This document shows, one piece after another, positions 1 to 8,804 of a stretch of DNA of 64,000 nt (the stretch's first letter is position 1; every line of letters begins with the position of its first letter). Below the pieces are notes generated by a model. That model did no database searches, was not told the origin of the DNA, and worked only from the letters and a program-made list of their open reading frames with translations. Made by a program: the position numbers and the translations under genes. The DNA comes from Paenisporosarcina indica. Lineage in GTDB: Bacteria > Bacillota > Bacilli > Bacillales_A > Planococcaceae. The stretch covers positions 310,001 to 374,000 of the forward strand of contig NZ_MPTA01000001.1 in NCBI RefSeq assembly GCF_001939075.1, given 5' to 3'.

Positions 1-911
1 TTATTCAAGGTGGTCTGGCATACCTCGCCTATGCCGATTTAGCTGCAGCTGTATCAAATGCAGGAGGACTTGGTCAAATTACCGCAATGAGTTTGGGGTC
101 ACCGGAAGAATTAAGAGCAGAAATAAATAAAGTTCGTTCCCTGACAGAACAACCATTTGGTGTTAACTTTTCAATCGGTGAGCATGGGCGTTCATTTGAA
201 GAGATGTTGAATGTAGCAATAGAAGAGGGCGTTTCTGTGGTATCCATGACAGGTGGGAATCCAACACCTATATTTGAGCAACTTAAAGGAACGAGCATAA
301 AGAAATTGGTCTTAGTTGCGGCAACAAGACAAGCACAAAAAGCACAGGAACTCGGTGCAGATGCCGTCATGGTCGTTGGGCAAGAAGGTGGTGGTCACTT
401 AGGCAGGGATGATGTAAGTACCATGGTACTGGTACCTCGTGTTGTGGATGCCGTTTCGATCCCTGTTATTGCTTCGGGTGGAATCGGTGATGGTCGTGGA
501 ATGATGGCTGCTCTAGCTTTAGGTGCAGAAGGAATTGAGATGGGGACGCGTTTTATTGCAACAAAAGAATGCATACATGCATCACAAGTGTATAAGCAAG
601 CATTAATTGATAGTAGCGAAACTGGGACGACAGTTATTAAACGTTCAATAGGATCACCAGCTCGTGCGCTGAAAAACCAGTGGACCGAAAAAATACATGA
701 AATTGAAGCAGTAACACCTACCTATGACGCGTTAAAAGAGTATATTAGCGGTCAGGCTAACAAACAATACATATATGAAGGACTAGAATCGCAAGGTTTT
801 GGATGGGCAGGACAAGTGGCTGGTCTAATTGATGATGTTCCGTCAGTTGAGGCATTAATTACAAGAATGATTGCACAAGCAGAGGGCTTCCGCGTAAAAT
901 GGATGGAATGA
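1..911 (+). CDS. nitronate monooxygenase / FabK-like flavoprotein (5' end outside window)
   Basis: The reading frame is open from base 3, so the start lies upstream of the window. The visible protein is a TIM-barrel flavoprotein of the 2-nitropropane dioxygenase / enoyl-ACP reductase II (FabK) group, which oxidises nitronates or reduces enoyl-ACP using FMN. Typical signatures are the IQGG start of the barrel, the glycine-rich GQEGGGHLGR segment and the phosphate-binding IASGGIGDG followed by ALGAEGIEMGTRF. The family is usually a little over 300 residues, so only a few N-terminal residues seem to be missing. It ends with TGA at 909-911, a few bases before the yktA ribosome binding site, which suggests co-transcription. 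Sequence alone does not separate nitronate monooxygenase from FabK. Confidence 0.8.
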   Translation, partial: IQGGLAYLAYADLAAAVSNAGGLGQITAMSLGSPEELRAEINKVRSLTEQPFGVNFSIGEHGRSFEEMLNVAIEEGVSVVSMTGGNPTPIFEQLKGTSIKKLVLVAATRQAQKAQELGADAVMVVGQEGGGHLGRDDVSTMVLVPRVVDAVSIPVIASGGIGDGRGMMAALALGAEGIEMGTRFIATKECIHASQVYKQALIDSSETGTTVIKRSIGSPARALKNQWTEKIHEIEAVTPTYDALKEYISGQANKQYIYEGLESQGFGWAGQVAGLIDDVPSVEALITRMIAQAEGFRVKWME

Positions 912-926
912 AAGGAAGTGTTTCAA

Positions 927-1205
927 ATGAGTTATTCTTACCCTTTTTCACCTGAATGGTCTACAGATGAAATCGTCGATGTTGTGAATTTTTTTGCGGC
1001 GATTGAACGAGCCTATGAAACAGGAATTAAACGAGAAGAATTAATGGCAAAATACCGACGATTTAAAGAAGTGGTTCCTTCAATGGCAGAAGAGAAAACC
1101 TATTTTCGTGAATTTGAAAAAGAAAGCGGTTATGTCTCTTTTACTGTCATCAAAAAACTGAAAGATGCTCCTGCAGGAAGCATAATAAAAGGAGCGGGGA
1201 AATAA
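927..1205 (+). CDS. yktA: YktA, UPF0223 family protein
   Basis: A 92-residue acidic/basic helical protein of unknown function, recognised as the YktA/UPF0223 family by its MSYSYPFSPEWSTDEI start and by being followed by yktB as in Bacillus. I chose ATG 927 over the in-frame GTG at 918 because the Shine-Dalgarno AAGGAAG (912-918) is spaced correctly only for 927. No membrane segment or signal peptide. The stop codon lies inside a rho-independent terminator. Confidence 0.85.
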   Translation: MSYSYPFSPEWSTDEIVDVVNFFAAIERAYETGIKREELMAKYRRFKEVVPSMAEEKTYFREFEKESGYVSFTVIKKLKDAPAGSIIKGAGK

Positions 1206-1220
1206 TCCCTCGCTCCTTTT
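1188..1220 (+). terminator. terminator of yktA
   Basis: A GC-rich stem (GGAGCGGGG paired with CCCTCGCTCC, with a small bulge) encloses the TAA of yktA and is followed by a T-rich run. Confidence 0.8.
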
Positions 1221-1361
1221 ATTATTTAGCTATGTTAACGCTCCTGTTACTAATCGAACGGGTACGCTAGCCACATATTCCGCATGAGCCAACTTACTGG
1301 TGAGCCTCATGCTTCACGCTTTTGCAATTAATTCAACTTCAATAGCCAACTTTAATAAGTC

Positions 1362-1988
1362 CTATTTTTTATTCACCATAATATTGTAAACAGGTAACAG
1401 TGCCTCGAATGTTTCTTCCGTGAAGGCTTCAAACTCTTCAGCAGTCATTGCAACAGCTTGATCGCGTGTAAGATGACGTCCTACTAAGAATTCGGCTTTT
1501 TTTACATCACGTAAACGCTTCAATAATGATTCTAAATCCCCTTTATGAGCTTTTTTTAGTGGCGAAGCTTCCGGGGACATGTGATCTCCAGATAGGATGA
1601 AGTCTTGAGGCAACTTCTTGAATAAACTTTTTTTCTTTAATAGTCTTTCTGCAATCTGAACTTTATCTGGCACTTCATATATGACAGCCAGTATCACAAA
1701 GACATGCGTCCCCCATAAACCGATTTGAAAATGGGGCATTGCTTTATATCCGCGTTTATAAGGGGCGAAAGCTACCCATGAATCTTTAGGTGGATTAACC
1801 GACCGTCTTGCATGTTTTGCTACATGCGGATAAAATTCGTCCCCTGTTTTAGCAGAAAAGAAAGTAGCATATGTTTGCCCAAATGCTTCAAACTTTGGAC
1901 GGACTTTTTCAATCAACGACTGCATACGATGTTCTAATCCTTCTATTTGAAATACCTCGAAATCGGTATCATTCCATTTGTTTTTCAT
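1362..1988 (-). CDS. yktB: YktB, UPF0637 family protein
   Basis: A 208-residue soluble protein of the UPF0637 (YktB) family, function unknown. Start chosen at the ATG giving MKNKWNDTDF, preceded by AAAGGCGGG; a longer frame to 2048 has no ribosome binding site. It converges on yktA, as expected from Bacillus synteny. The family-typical central part (FYPHVAKHARRSVN and SWVAFAP) is intact. About 155 bases between yktA and yktB contain only the yktA terminator and a weak hairpin around 1283-1313 (GCATGAG/CTCATGC). Confidence 0.85.
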   Translation of the reverse strand: MKNKWNDTDFEVFQIEGLEHRMQSLIEKVRPKFEAFGQTYATFFSAKTGDEFYPHVAKHARRSVNPPKDSWVAFAPYKRGYKAMPHFQIGLWGTHVFVILAVIYEVPDKVQIAERLLKKKSLFKKLPQDFILSGDHMSPEASPLKKAHKGDLESLLKRLRDVKKAEFLVGRHLTRDQAVAMTAEEFEAFTEETFEALLPVYNIMVNKK

Positions 1989-2067
1989 TTTTTTCCCGCC
2001 TTTCACAATTCCTACGTTTAGTTTAATCAAAAGATGGGAAAAAATCATGTAAGAGAACTTTATGGAG

Positions 2068-2096
2068 TTGACAAAATCGAAATCTCACCATAAAGT
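2068..2096 (+). promoter_or_regulatory. sigma-A promoter for the 2146 gene
   Basis: TTGACA at 2068-2073, 17-base spacer, TAAAGT at 2091-2096, about 50 bases before the ATG at 2146. The -35 is perfect and the -10 matches 4 of 6. Confidence 0.55.
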
Positions 2097-2145
2097 ATAA
2101 AAACTTTCTGAATTTTAAGAAATAAAAGAAAAGGGGTGTAAGACC

Positions 2146-2343
2146 ATGAAACAAGTAGTCCATATCATTCGTAAAGAAGACGTTGAGAAAAAATTAATTC
2201 AAGGTTTAAGATTAGAGCTTGACTATGAACTTGCCTCTTTGTTCGATGCCATCCAAATTCAAGATCAAGCTGAAATCGACAAGAGCAACGCAAGATTGAT
2301 TGAAATTCATCAAGAGCTGGGGGCAATGAATGCTTTACATTAA
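2146..2343 (+). CDS. small conserved protein of unknown function (position of ykzI)
   Basis: A 65-residue charged helical protein, MKQVVHIIRKEDVEKKLIQ at the start, with no membrane segment or cysteines. The start follows AAAAGGGGTG with good spacing. It lies between yktB and suhB, where Bacillus carries the similarly small ykzI, so it is probably that gene, but I base this on position and size rather than firm sequence recognition. It has its own promoter and terminator. An antisense frame at 2165-2359 is a shadow. Confidence 0.75.
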   Translation: MKQVVHIIRKEDVEKKLIQGLRLELDYELASLFDAIQIQDQAEIDKSNARLIEIHQELGAMNALH

Positions 2344-2368
2344 AAAGAAAAATATTCATTATACTTAA

Positions 2369-2408
2369 TCACCCGGCCGTCTATTTCTGACAGCGGGTGT
2401 TTTTTTGT
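2369..2408 (+). terminator. terminator after the 65-residue gene
   Basis: CACCCG pairs with CGGGTG, with an inner GTC/GAC extension, followed by seven T. Confidence 0.8.
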
Positions 2409-2448
2409 TTATAATTGAGGAAGAATATTTAGAAAGGCGGCTAGTCTA

Positions 2449-3240
2449 TTGGAACTTCATAAGCTCGATCGCTATGCAAAGGCCTTAATAAAAGAAGCAG
2501 GTAGTAAGATTCGCCATTCTTTCTCCAGCGAGCTGGACATTGAAACGAAAGCAGATGCCAACGATTTGGTGACAAATATTGATAAAGAAATTGAACAATT
2601 TTTTATTGAGCGAATAAGAAAAGATTATATAGGACATAGGATTTTAGGAGAAGAAGGCTTCGGAGACGATGTGAAGTCTTTAGATGGATTCATATGGATG
2701 TTGGATCCTATTGACGGCACGATGAACTTTATTCATCAGCAAAGAAATTTCGCCATTTCTTTAGGGATTTATCAGGATGGAATTGGGGTTTTAGGGTACA
2801 TATATGATGTGATACATGACGAGTTGTATAGTGCACAAAAAGGACAGGGAGCTTATCTAAACGATGAGCGAATCCCGATGTTGGAACCAACAACGATCCC
2901 AAATGCTATAATAGGAATGAACGCTAGTTGGGTAGTGCCTAATCATCATATTGAAAATGAAGGGCTTATTAGGCTTGTTCAAGATGTTAGGGGAATTAGG
3001 TCCTATGGGTCGGCTGCTCTTGAGCTCGCGTATGTGTCAACTGGTCGTATAGATGCTTATATGTCAATGCGTCTCTCACCGTGGGATGTAGCGGGTGGGA
3101 TTGTAATTGCTACAGAAGTAGGGGCAATAGCGACTAATTTAAGCGGACAACCACTGAAGTTTTTGGGTCAAGATACATTTTTAGTGGCTCGCAAGGGTCT
3201 TCATGATTCCTTACTGGCAAATTATATTGCGTTAAAATAA
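2449..3240 (+). CDS. suhB: inositol monophosphatase family phosphatase (SuhB/YktC)
   Basis: Hydrolyses inositol monophosphate and related sugar phosphates with Mg2+. Metal and catalytic motifs are clear: GEEGFGD near residue 65, the hallmark WMLDPIDGTMNF near residue 84, and the C-terminal SPWDVAGGIVIATEVGA. Length 263 is normal for the family. It starts with TTG at 2449, eight bases after AGAAAGGCGG; there is no better ATG. It is the next gene after the yktB region, as in Bacillus. Confidence 0.9.
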   Translation: MELHKLDRYAKALIKEAGSKIRHSFSSELDIETKADANDLVTNIDKEIEQFFIERIRKDYIGHRILGEEGFGDDVKSLDGFIWMLDPIDGTMNFIHQQRNFAISLGIYQDGIGVLGYIYDVIHDELYSAQKGQGAYLNDERIPMLEPTTIPNAIIGMNASWVVPNHHIENEGLIRLVQDVRGIRSYGSAALELAYVSTGRIDAYMSMRLSPWDVAGGIVIATEVGAIATNLSGQPLKFLGQDTFLVARKGLHDSLLANYIALK

Positions 3241-3257
3241 AGTCACGGGTAAACTAC

Positions 3258-3381
3258 ACTGTTGATTTTTGTTGCAATGGACTTTGGTCCTACTCTTGCG
3301 ACGAAGCTAGCGCAGCAATGCAGGAGCAGATGTTTTTCGCCGCGTTCCACCACAATCAATAAAATAATTAAAATCAACAGT
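3258..3381. repeat. 124-bp intergenic element with perfect 12-bp inverted ends
   Basis: ACTGTTGATTTT at 3258-3269 is the exact reverse complement of AAAATCAACAGT at 3370-3381. The body is GC-richer than its surroundings and codes for nothing. Intergenic repeats bounded by GTTGATT...AATCAAC are, from memory, common in Bacillaceae and Planococcaceae; this looks like a diverged copy. No second copy was seen in this window. Confidence 0.6.
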
Positions 3382-3398
3382 ATAATATAGCCAAAATA

Positions 3399-3442
3399 AA
3401 GAGCAGGAAATGGAATCATTCCACTTCCTGCCCGTGCTCAAA
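3399..3442 (-). terminator. terminator of ylaF (minus strand)
   Basis: A long stem, GAGCAGGAA-TGGAAT paired with ATTCCA-TTCCTGC, lies immediately past the ylaF stop, with a T-rich tail on the minus strand. Confidence 0.7.
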
Positions 3443-3445
3443 ACC

Positions 3446-3631
3446 TTATAATAATCCTTGATCGCGCATTTTCTTTTTTGTTTTGAAGCCAAATCCCATC
3501 ACAAAAATAAGAATCAAAATGCTGATTATTATGCCTGGGAAACTTCGTAATCCGACAGAAATGCCTATTGCGAACATTGATAACAAAGCTAGTAAGGCGT
3601 AAAGTACAAATACCCATTTTATATTTTTCAC
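3446..3631 (-). CDS. ylaF: YlaF-like small membrane protein (DUF5325)
   Basis: A 61-residue protein with two hydrophobic segments (YALLALLSMFAIGISVG and PGIIISILILIFVMG) and a basic C-terminus, function unknown. I take the GTG at 3631 as start because GGAGGGAC sits five bases before it; an ATG at 3694 lies upstream of that ribosome binding site. The resulting KNIKW start fits the family. It is divergent from typA exactly as ylaF is in Bacillus. Confidence 0.75.
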   Translation of the reverse strand: MKNIKWVFVLYALLALLSMFAIGISVGLRSFPGIIISILILIFVMGFGFKTKKKMRDQGLL

Positions 3632-3674
3632 GGAAAGTCCCTCCAAAGAATGATAAAAATTTTCTAAATAAAAT

Positions 3675-3704
3675 CTGACAAATAGTTTCAACATGTGCTA
3701 TAAT
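3675..3704 (+). promoter_or_regulatory. extended -10 promoter for typA
   Basis: CTGACA at 3675-3680, 18-base spacer, TGC-TATAAT ending at 3704. The TG one base before the -10 makes it an extended -10 promoter. Confidence 0.65.
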
Positions 3705-3745
3705 AACACAGTTAAGGACTCGAAAAAAGAATATGGAGTGAAATA

Positions 3746-5593
3746 ATGACTAATTTAAGAAATGATTTAAGAAATATTGCAATTATTGCCCACGTTGACC
3801 ATGGTAAAACAACTTTAGTTGACCAAATGCTAAAACAATCAGGAACTTTCCGTTCTAATGAACATGTGGACGAGCGTGCGATGGACTCAGGTGATATCGA
3901 ACGTGAACGCGGGATTACAATCTTAGCTAAAAACACAGCTATTCAATATAAAGATGTAAAAATTAATATTCTTGATACACCTGGTCACGCTGACTTTGGT
4001 GGAGAAGTAGAACGTATCATGAAAATGGTAGACGGTGTTTTACTTGTAGTTGATGCGTACGAGGGCTGTATGCCACAAACGCGTTTCGTATTGAAAAAAG
4101 CATTAGAACAGAATCTGCAACCAATCGTTGTCGTTAATAAAATCGACCGCGACTTTGCACGTCCTGAAGAAGTTGTTGATGAAGTTCTGGAACTTTTCAT
4201 CGAGCTTGAAGCAAATGATGAACAATTAGAATTCCCTGTTATTTTCGCATCAGGTATGAACGGTACTGCAAGTCTTTCTTCAGATGTTAATGACCAAGAA
4301 GAAAACATGAAAGTAATTTATGATGCGATTATTGAACATATTCCAGCTCCTGTGGATAACAAAGAAGAGCCACTTCAATTCCAAGTTTCTCTTTTAGATT
4401 ACAACGATTACGTTGGACGTATCGGAATTGGTCGTGTTTTCCGTGGAACAATGGAAGTTGGACAACAAGTATCACTTATGAAATTAGACGGCAAAGTGAA
4501 AAACTTCCGTGTTTCTAAAATGTTTGGTTTCATGGGACTAAAACGAGTAGAAATTCAACAAGCTCATGCTGGTGATTTGATTGCCGTTTCAGGAATGGAA
4601 GATATTAACGTAGGTGAAACAGTTTGTCCTACTGAACATCCTGAAGCACTACCAATCTTACGTATCGATGAACCAACTCTTCAAATGACGTTCTTAGTGA
4701 ACAACAGTCCATTTGCTGGACGTGAAGGGAAATGGGTAACATCTCGTAAAATCGATGAGCGTTTACAATCTCAACTTGAAACAGACGTTTCTCTTCGTGT
4801 AGATCCAACTGATTCTCCTGACGCATGGGTCGTATCTGGTCGTGGAGAACTACATTTATCAATTCTAATTGAAAATATGCGTCGTGAAGGTTTTGAACTT
4901 CAAGTTTCTAAACCAGAAGTTATCGTTCGTGTTATTGACGGAGTTCGTTGTGAACCTGTTGAACGTGTACAAATTGATGTCCCTGAAGAGCATGTTGGTT
5001 CAATTATTGAATCAATGGGTGAACGTAAAGGTGAAATGCTTGATATGGTGAACAATGGTTCAGGTCAAGTACGTTTAGTATTTATGGTACCTGCTCGTGG
5101 ATTAATTGGTTACACTACTGATTTCATGACACTTACACGTGGATACGGAATCATTAACCACACATTTGATAGCTACCAACCAATGCAAAAAGGTCGCGTA
5201 GGTGGACGAAGTAAAGGTGTTCTTGTTGCCATGTCTACAGGACAAGCATCTGAGTATGGGATTTTAGGAATTGAAGATCGTGGTACAATTTTCGCTGAGC
5301 CAGGTATGGAAATTTATGAAGGAATGATCGTTGGAGAGCATACTCGTGATAATGACTTAACAGTTAATATTACGAAAATGAAAGCTGCCAACAACATTCG
5401 TTCTGCGAATAAAGAAGCGACAACAACTCGTAAAAAACCACGTATCATGACGTTGGAAGAATCACTTGAATACCTAAACGAAGATGAGTACTGTGAAATC
5501 ACACCTCAATCAATTCGTTTACGTAAAAAAGTATTAGACAAAGCTGAACGTGAACGCGTAACAAAAAAATCAAAAACAGCTGAAAATAACTAA
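3746..5593 (+). CDS. typA: ribosome-associated GTPase TypA/BipA
   Basis: Translational GTPase related to EF-G that binds the ribosome and aids 50S assembly and stress or low-temperature growth. G motifs are all present: AHVDHGKTT (P loop), RGITI (switch I), DTPGHADF and NKIDRD. Domain II follows, then the EF-G-like domain V region, and the BipA-specific C-terminal domain with [19 protein letters not shown] and [12 protein letters not shown]. Length 615 is normal. The start has GGAGTG upstream and its own promoter. Codon choice is highly biased, in keeping with strong expression. Confidence 0.97.
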   Translation: MTNLRNDLRNIAIIAHVDHGKTTLVDQMLKQSGTFRSNEHVDERAMDSGDIERERGITILAKNTAIQYKDVKINILDTPGHADFGGEVERIMKMVDGVLLVVDAYEGCMPQTRFVLKKALEQNLQPIVVVNKIDRDFARPEEVVDEVLELFIELEANDEQLEFPVIFASGMNGTASLSSDVNDQEENMKVIYDAIIEHIPAPVDNKEEPLQFQVSLLDYNDYVGRIGIGRVFRGTMEVGQQVSLMKLDGKVKNFRVSKMFGFMGLKRVEIQQAHAGDLIAVSGMEDINVGETVCPTEHPEALPILRIDEPTLQMTFLVNNSPFAGREGKWVTSRKIDERLQSQLETDVSLRVDPTDSPDAWVVSGRGELHLSILIENMRREGFELQVSKPEVIVRVIDGVRCEPVERVQIDVPEEHVGSIIESMGERKGEMLDMVNNGSGQVRLVFMVPARGLIGYTTDFMTLTRGYGIINHTFDSYQPMQKGRVGGRSKGVLVAMSTGQASEYGILGIEDRGTIFAEPGMEIYEGMIVGEHTRDNDLTVNITKMKAANNIRSANKEATTTRKKPRIMTLEESLEYLNEDEYCEITPQSIRLRKKVLDKAERERVTKKSKTAENN

Positions 5594-5618
5594 GTCGTTA
5601 CCTAAGGGGTGAAAAATC

Positions 5619-5948
5619 TTGGGCGAAGAGCAATTTGTCTATGATAGTATGTACCCGATGGCGCGTTATCTTTACGAAACGCTTCCAAATTTCACGTTGG
5701 CAGGATACGTTTTGTATCTTGTCATCTTCCTATTATCTGCAGTGGTATATAAACTCGGATTTGCCAAGAAATTAAAAATGTCACAGAGTGTTATCATTTA
5801 TATTTTCTTGCTAATAGGTTGTATTATGCTGACATTCTTAGCGTTCTTCCTACCAGTCGTAGAAGGGTTAATTATCGCAGCCGTGATCTTAATCTTATAT
5901 AAAATCCGGTTATATAATGAAAAAAAGAGAAGTGCTAGCGTAAACTAG
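5619..5948 (+). CDS. ylaH: YlaH-like membrane protein
   Basis: A 109-residue protein with three predicted membrane helices (around residues 25-45, 58-78 and 83-96) ending in a basic tail KKRSASVN. Function unknown; identified by its place directly after typA and before ylaI. TTG start at 5619 follows AAGGGGTG with good spacing. It lies 25 bases after typA with no terminator between them, so it is probably co-transcribed. Its last codons are part of the bidirectional terminator shared with the opposing gene, which it overlaps by 14 bases. Confidence 0.75.
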   Translation: MGEEQFVYDSMYPMARYLYETLPNFTLAGYVLYLVIFLLSAVVYKLGFAKKLKMSQSVIIYIFLLIGCIMLTFLAFFLPVVEGLIIAAVILILYKIRLYNEKKRSASVN

Positions 5949-5965
5949 CACTTCTCTTTTTTTTA
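5927..5965. terminator. bidirectional terminator inside two overlapping convergent genes
   Basis: AGAGAAGTGCTAG (upstream arm) pairs with CTAGCACTTCTCT (downstream arm), with A-run on one side and T-run on the other, so it can terminate both strands. Both stop codons fall in the loop. Confidence 0.85.
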
Positions 5966-6393
5966 TATAATAATGGTAACAGCCACATATAAAACACATG
6001 TGCGACGCACCAATAAGTAAATGCTAGCCAATCATCCCACTGAGGAACTTCTTTATTTGAGAGGTCGCTCAGGATGAAATAAGAGCCAATTGCAGGTAAA
6101 CAAATGATAAAACTTAAAAACCATAGCGACGGAAATTGACCTCGAAATTGCAGGAATTCAACTGAAATGATAAAGATAAATGCAATAACGATAGATATCA
6201 ACAAATGAAAGAGGAATTCAATTGGTTCGACCCAATCTATATGCCCAATTAGCGGAATAAAATCAACATTAAGCAATAATGTATAGACATTGATTTCCGT
6301 TATGGATTCACATAGCTTTAACAATAAACCCATCATAAATCCACTCAATACTCCTATTAAAAGAGAGTCCAAAAATATCCGTCGAAAGTACAT
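5935..6393 (-). CDS. multi-pass membrane protein of unknown function
   Basis: A 152-residue protein with four predicted membrane helices (approximately residues 8-26, 62-82, 92-112 and 126-144). I do not recognise a family. Its ATG overlaps the TAA of the upstream ylaI (TAATG), which suggests translational coupling. It converges on and overlaps ylaH by 14 bases. The C-terminus KKRSASLR mirrors that of YlaH because both are encoded by the arms of one palindrome. Confidence 0.7.
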   Translation of the reverse strand: MYFRRIFLDSLLIGVLSGFMMGLLLKLCESITEINVYTLLLNVDFIPLIGHIDWVEPIEFLFHLLISIVIAFIFIISVEFLQFRGQFPSLWFLSFIICLPAIGSYFILSDLSNKEVPQWDDWLAFTYWCVAHVFYMWLLPLLYKKKRSASLR

Positions 6394-6596
6394 TAGAAAT
6401 CTTCTTCAATTCTCCGGGAACTTTTGTAGAACACAAAATCTCCTGTAGCTAATCGAGCATTCGTTTTTTCACTTATGCGATCGTGGCAAGGATCACACAT
6501 ATAAGTATGAATCGGACGATTACGTAACTTTTTGGCTTGAGGAGAGTCATCTTGTAATTGATTTACAACCTCGCAAATGACGCATTTTACACGCAT
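6393..6596 (-). CDS. ylaI: YlaI, DUF2197 small zinc-ribbon-like protein
   Basis: A 67-residue protein with two CxxC pairs (CVIC near residue 5 and CDPC near residue 34), so probably a zinc-binding knuckle. Function unknown. The family is DUF2197 (YlaI), and the position after ylaH matches Bacillus. Start follows GGAGGTTAGTC. The next gene overlaps its stop codon by one base. Confidence 0.8.
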   Translation of the reverse strand: MRVKCVICEVVNQLQDDSPQAKKLRNRPIHTYMCDPCHDRISEKTNARLATGDFVFYKSSRRIEEDF

Positions 6597-6608
6597 CGGA
6601 CTAACCTC

Positions 6609-7109
6609 CTAATCAACTCGGATGGCTTCTACATGTTTTATCGGGTTCTCTAAGTTTGAACCGTCAGCAAGAAGCACATGAACAAGACCTTCTTCACGTA
6701 ATGGTTTTCCATCCTGGCTGTATTTCAAAATCAATGAGTCTGCTTGTTCCAAAGAAAATCGATATTCTTCACCAGTAGACGTTTCAAATACGACAGAAGT
6801 TGCTCCATCATTCACTTCTGCATTCTTAAGAAAATGTTTCAAATAGATACCAAATGTACCAGTTAGCATTTTTGTTTTTTCATATTTCTTTTCTGATTTC
6901 AATGTTGGAGGGTAGGTAGCGCCTTCCATAATTTCACGAGACCAATGCGCAGACACCTTTTTTGTATACTCTGCAAGCTCGTCCTTTTCAGTGTATTGTT
7001 CAGTGAAAAATGTATTTAAATCGATACGTCTATCATCAAAAATCCATACACTCGGATCAAGTGTTATGTTGAATTTAACCTCACCTTTAATGTGAATAAT
7101 AGTTTCCAT
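6609..7109 (-). CDS. ylaL: YlaL-like conserved cytoplasmic protein
   Basis: A 166-residue soluble protein without signal or membrane segments. Features that look conserved are HIKGEVKF at the start, DPSVWIFDDRRIDL, and GTFGIYLKHFLKNAEV. I identify it as YlaL by resemblance from memory and by position between ylaI and ylaN; function unknown. Start chosen at METIIHIKGEV because AGGAGGCACC lies just upstream; a frame extended to 7142 would place the ribosome binding site inside the gene. It is 12 bases upstream of ylaI and probably forms an operon with it. Confidence 0.65.
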   Translation of the reverse strand: METIIHIKGEVKFNITLDPSVWIFDDRRIDLNTFFTEQYTEKDELAEYTKKVSAHWSREIMEGATYPPTLKSEKKYEKTKMLTGTFGIYLKHFLKNAEVNDGATSVVFETSTGEEYRFSLEQADSLILKYSQDGKPLREEGLVHVLLADGSNLENPIKHVEAIRVD

Positions 7110-7276
7110 GATTTTGGTGCCTCCTAAAATGTTTTGTCGCACTTACTAGTATAACGCTAAGCTTATTGGTAAAAAAGAATTATGTTTTCTAATTGATGTA
7201 TCGATGAGACACTTGCATTTTTGACGCTAGAAAGATACACTTTATTAAGAATATAATAGGTAATGGGGGCGTCCTC

Positions 7277-7558
7277 ATGGATACTAAATCAAAACAATCA
7301 TATCAGCAAAAAGCTGTGGAACAATTAAAAGCGGATGCTGAGAAAATAGCAAAATTAATAAAAGTACAAATGGATCATTTAACCATCCCACAATGCCCGC
7401 TTTACGAAGAAGTATTAGATACCCAAATGTTTGGTCTTTCTAAAGAGATCGACTTTGCAGTAAAACTTGGGCTTATTGAACGAGTTGAAGGTAAATTACT
7501 TCTTTCGACACTTGAAAAAGAGTTATCTTTATTGCACGATGCGTATACAGAGAAATAA
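7277..7558 (+). CDS. ylaN: YlaN, UPF0358 family protein
   Basis: A 93-residue helical protein of the YlaN family ([20 protein letters not shown] and [14 protein letters not shown] are diagnostic). In Bacillus it is needed for normal cell shape, and in Staphylococcus it has been linked to iron sensing through Fur. Start follows GGGGGCG with correct spacing. A TTGACG at 7221-7226 and TATAAT at 7252-7257 lie upstream but their spacing (25) is too long for one promoter. A strong terminator separates it from ftsW. Confidence 0.9.
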   Translation: MDTKSKQSYQQKAVEQLKADAEKIAKLIKVQMDHLTIPQCPLYEEVLDTQMFGLSKEIDFAVKLGLIERVEGKLLLSTLEKELSLLHDAYTEK

Positions 7559-7562
7559 GTAA

Positions 7563-7597
7563 AAAACTCAAACTCTCCAAGTGTTTGAGTTTTTTTG
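7563..7597 (+). terminator. terminator of ylaN
   Basis: AAACTCAAAC pairs with GTTTGAGTTT, followed by seven T, five bases past the ylaN stop. Confidence 0.9.
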
Positions 7598-7624
7598 CTA
7601 GAAAAAAGAAAAAGAGGGTTCCCG

Positions 7625-8788
7625 ATGATTCCATATGTAAAACGTTATATAAAAAACTTTGATTTCCCTTTATTTATTACATATATGTTCTTATGTTTAT
7701 TTGGTTTAGTGATGATTTATAGTGCTAGCATGGTATGGGCTGTTAATGTTTATGGTTATGAATCGGATCATTTTTATAAACGTCAAGTTATTAATCTACT
7801 GGTCGCTGTACCCGTTTTTCTGATCGCAGCATTCATTCCATATAAACATTACCGACGTAAACCGATTATGGCACTGATGCTCATTATTATGTTTACACTA
7901 CTATTAGCCGTTCATTTAATTGGTGATGATGTAAACGGAGCGAAAAGTTGGATTACTCTAGGGCCTATACGGTTACAACCATCAGAGTTAGCGAAAATCA
8001 TATTAATTTTATATTTTGCTGGTGTATTTGCTAATAAGAGTGCGAAAGGGTATTTGGACTCCCTCGAAAATTCAATTGTACAACCTATAATAGTGCTGGT
8101 TTTGGCATTTTTCATGGTAATGTTTGAAGTTGATATGGGATCTGCGGCGATAATATTGTTCGTTACTGTCTCTACTTTACTTGCAAGTGGCATTCGATTT
8201 AAAACATTTGCTAAATTATTTGGTATTATTTCCGGTGCAATCATAATCCTTTCGCCGTTTTTATATATGTTTCGCGATCGATTAATTACTCCTAAACGTC
8301 TAGAGAGATTAGAAGCATTCATGCATCCATTTCAATACGAACAAGATGCTGGTTTTCAAATAGTTAATGGCTATTTGGCAATTGGAGCAGGGGGATTAAA
8401 AGGGTTGGGATTGGGTCAATCGGTACAAAAGTTAGGGTATTTACCGGAACCCCAAACCGATTTTATCATGGCAATTATTGCGGAGGAATTGGGTGTGTTT
8501 GGCACGGTTTTGGTTATTGGTGGACTAGCGTTTATTGTGTTACGAGCTTTCTATATTGCATTAACTACTAAAGACACGCAAGCACGAATGATTGCCACTG
8601 GGGTAGGAAGTTTGATTGGATTCCAGACATTTATTAATTTAGGTGGACTTTTAGGTATTATCCCACTAACTGGAGTTCCACTGCCGTTTATTAGTTATGG
8701 CGGAACATCGGTGGTTTTGTTATCTTTAGCTATGGGCATATTGTTAAATGTCTCCATGTTTGTCAAATACGAAAAAACGCGAAGCTGA
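7625..8788 (+). CDS. ftsW: FtsW, lipid II polymerase of the SEDS family
   Basis: A 387-residue polytopic membrane protein that polymerises glycan strands at the septum together with a class B PBP. SEDS signatures: MIYSAS near residue 31, RLQPSELAKI, QIVNGYLAIGAGG, LPEPQTDFIMAI and the C-terminal PFISYGGTS. ATG 7625 is preceded by AGAGGGTT; an in-frame TTG at 7595 lies inside the ylaN terminator and is rejected. Its place between ylaN and pycA is that of Bacillus ftsW. A second SEDS gene occurs at 51926 in the dcw cluster. Confidence 0.92.
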   Translation: MIPYVKRYIKNFDFPLFITYMFLCLFGLVMIYSASMVWAVNVYGYESDHFYKRQVINLLVAVPVFLIAAFIPYKHYRRKPIMALMLIIMFTLLLAVHLIGDDVNGAKSWITLGPIRLQPSELAKIILILYFAGVFANKSAKGYLDSLENSIVQPIIVLVLAFFMVMFEVDMGSAAIILFVTVSTLLASGIRFKTFAKLFGIISGAIIILSPFLYMFRDRLITPKRLERLEAFMHPFQYEQDAGFQIVNGYLAIGAGGLKGLGLGQSVQKLGYLPEPQTDFIMAIIAEELGVFGTVLVIGGLAFIVLRAFYIALTTKDTQARMIATGVGSLIGFQTFINLGGLLGIIPLTGVPLPFISYGGTSVVLLSLAMGILLNVSMFVKYEKTRS

Positions 8789-8804
8789 GGGGTGTCATAT
8801 CATT

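Noticed and set aside
1283-1313. Hairpin GCATGAG/CTCATGC between yktA and yktB as a terminator
   Set aside because: No T-run on either side; kept only as a remark in the yktB entry.
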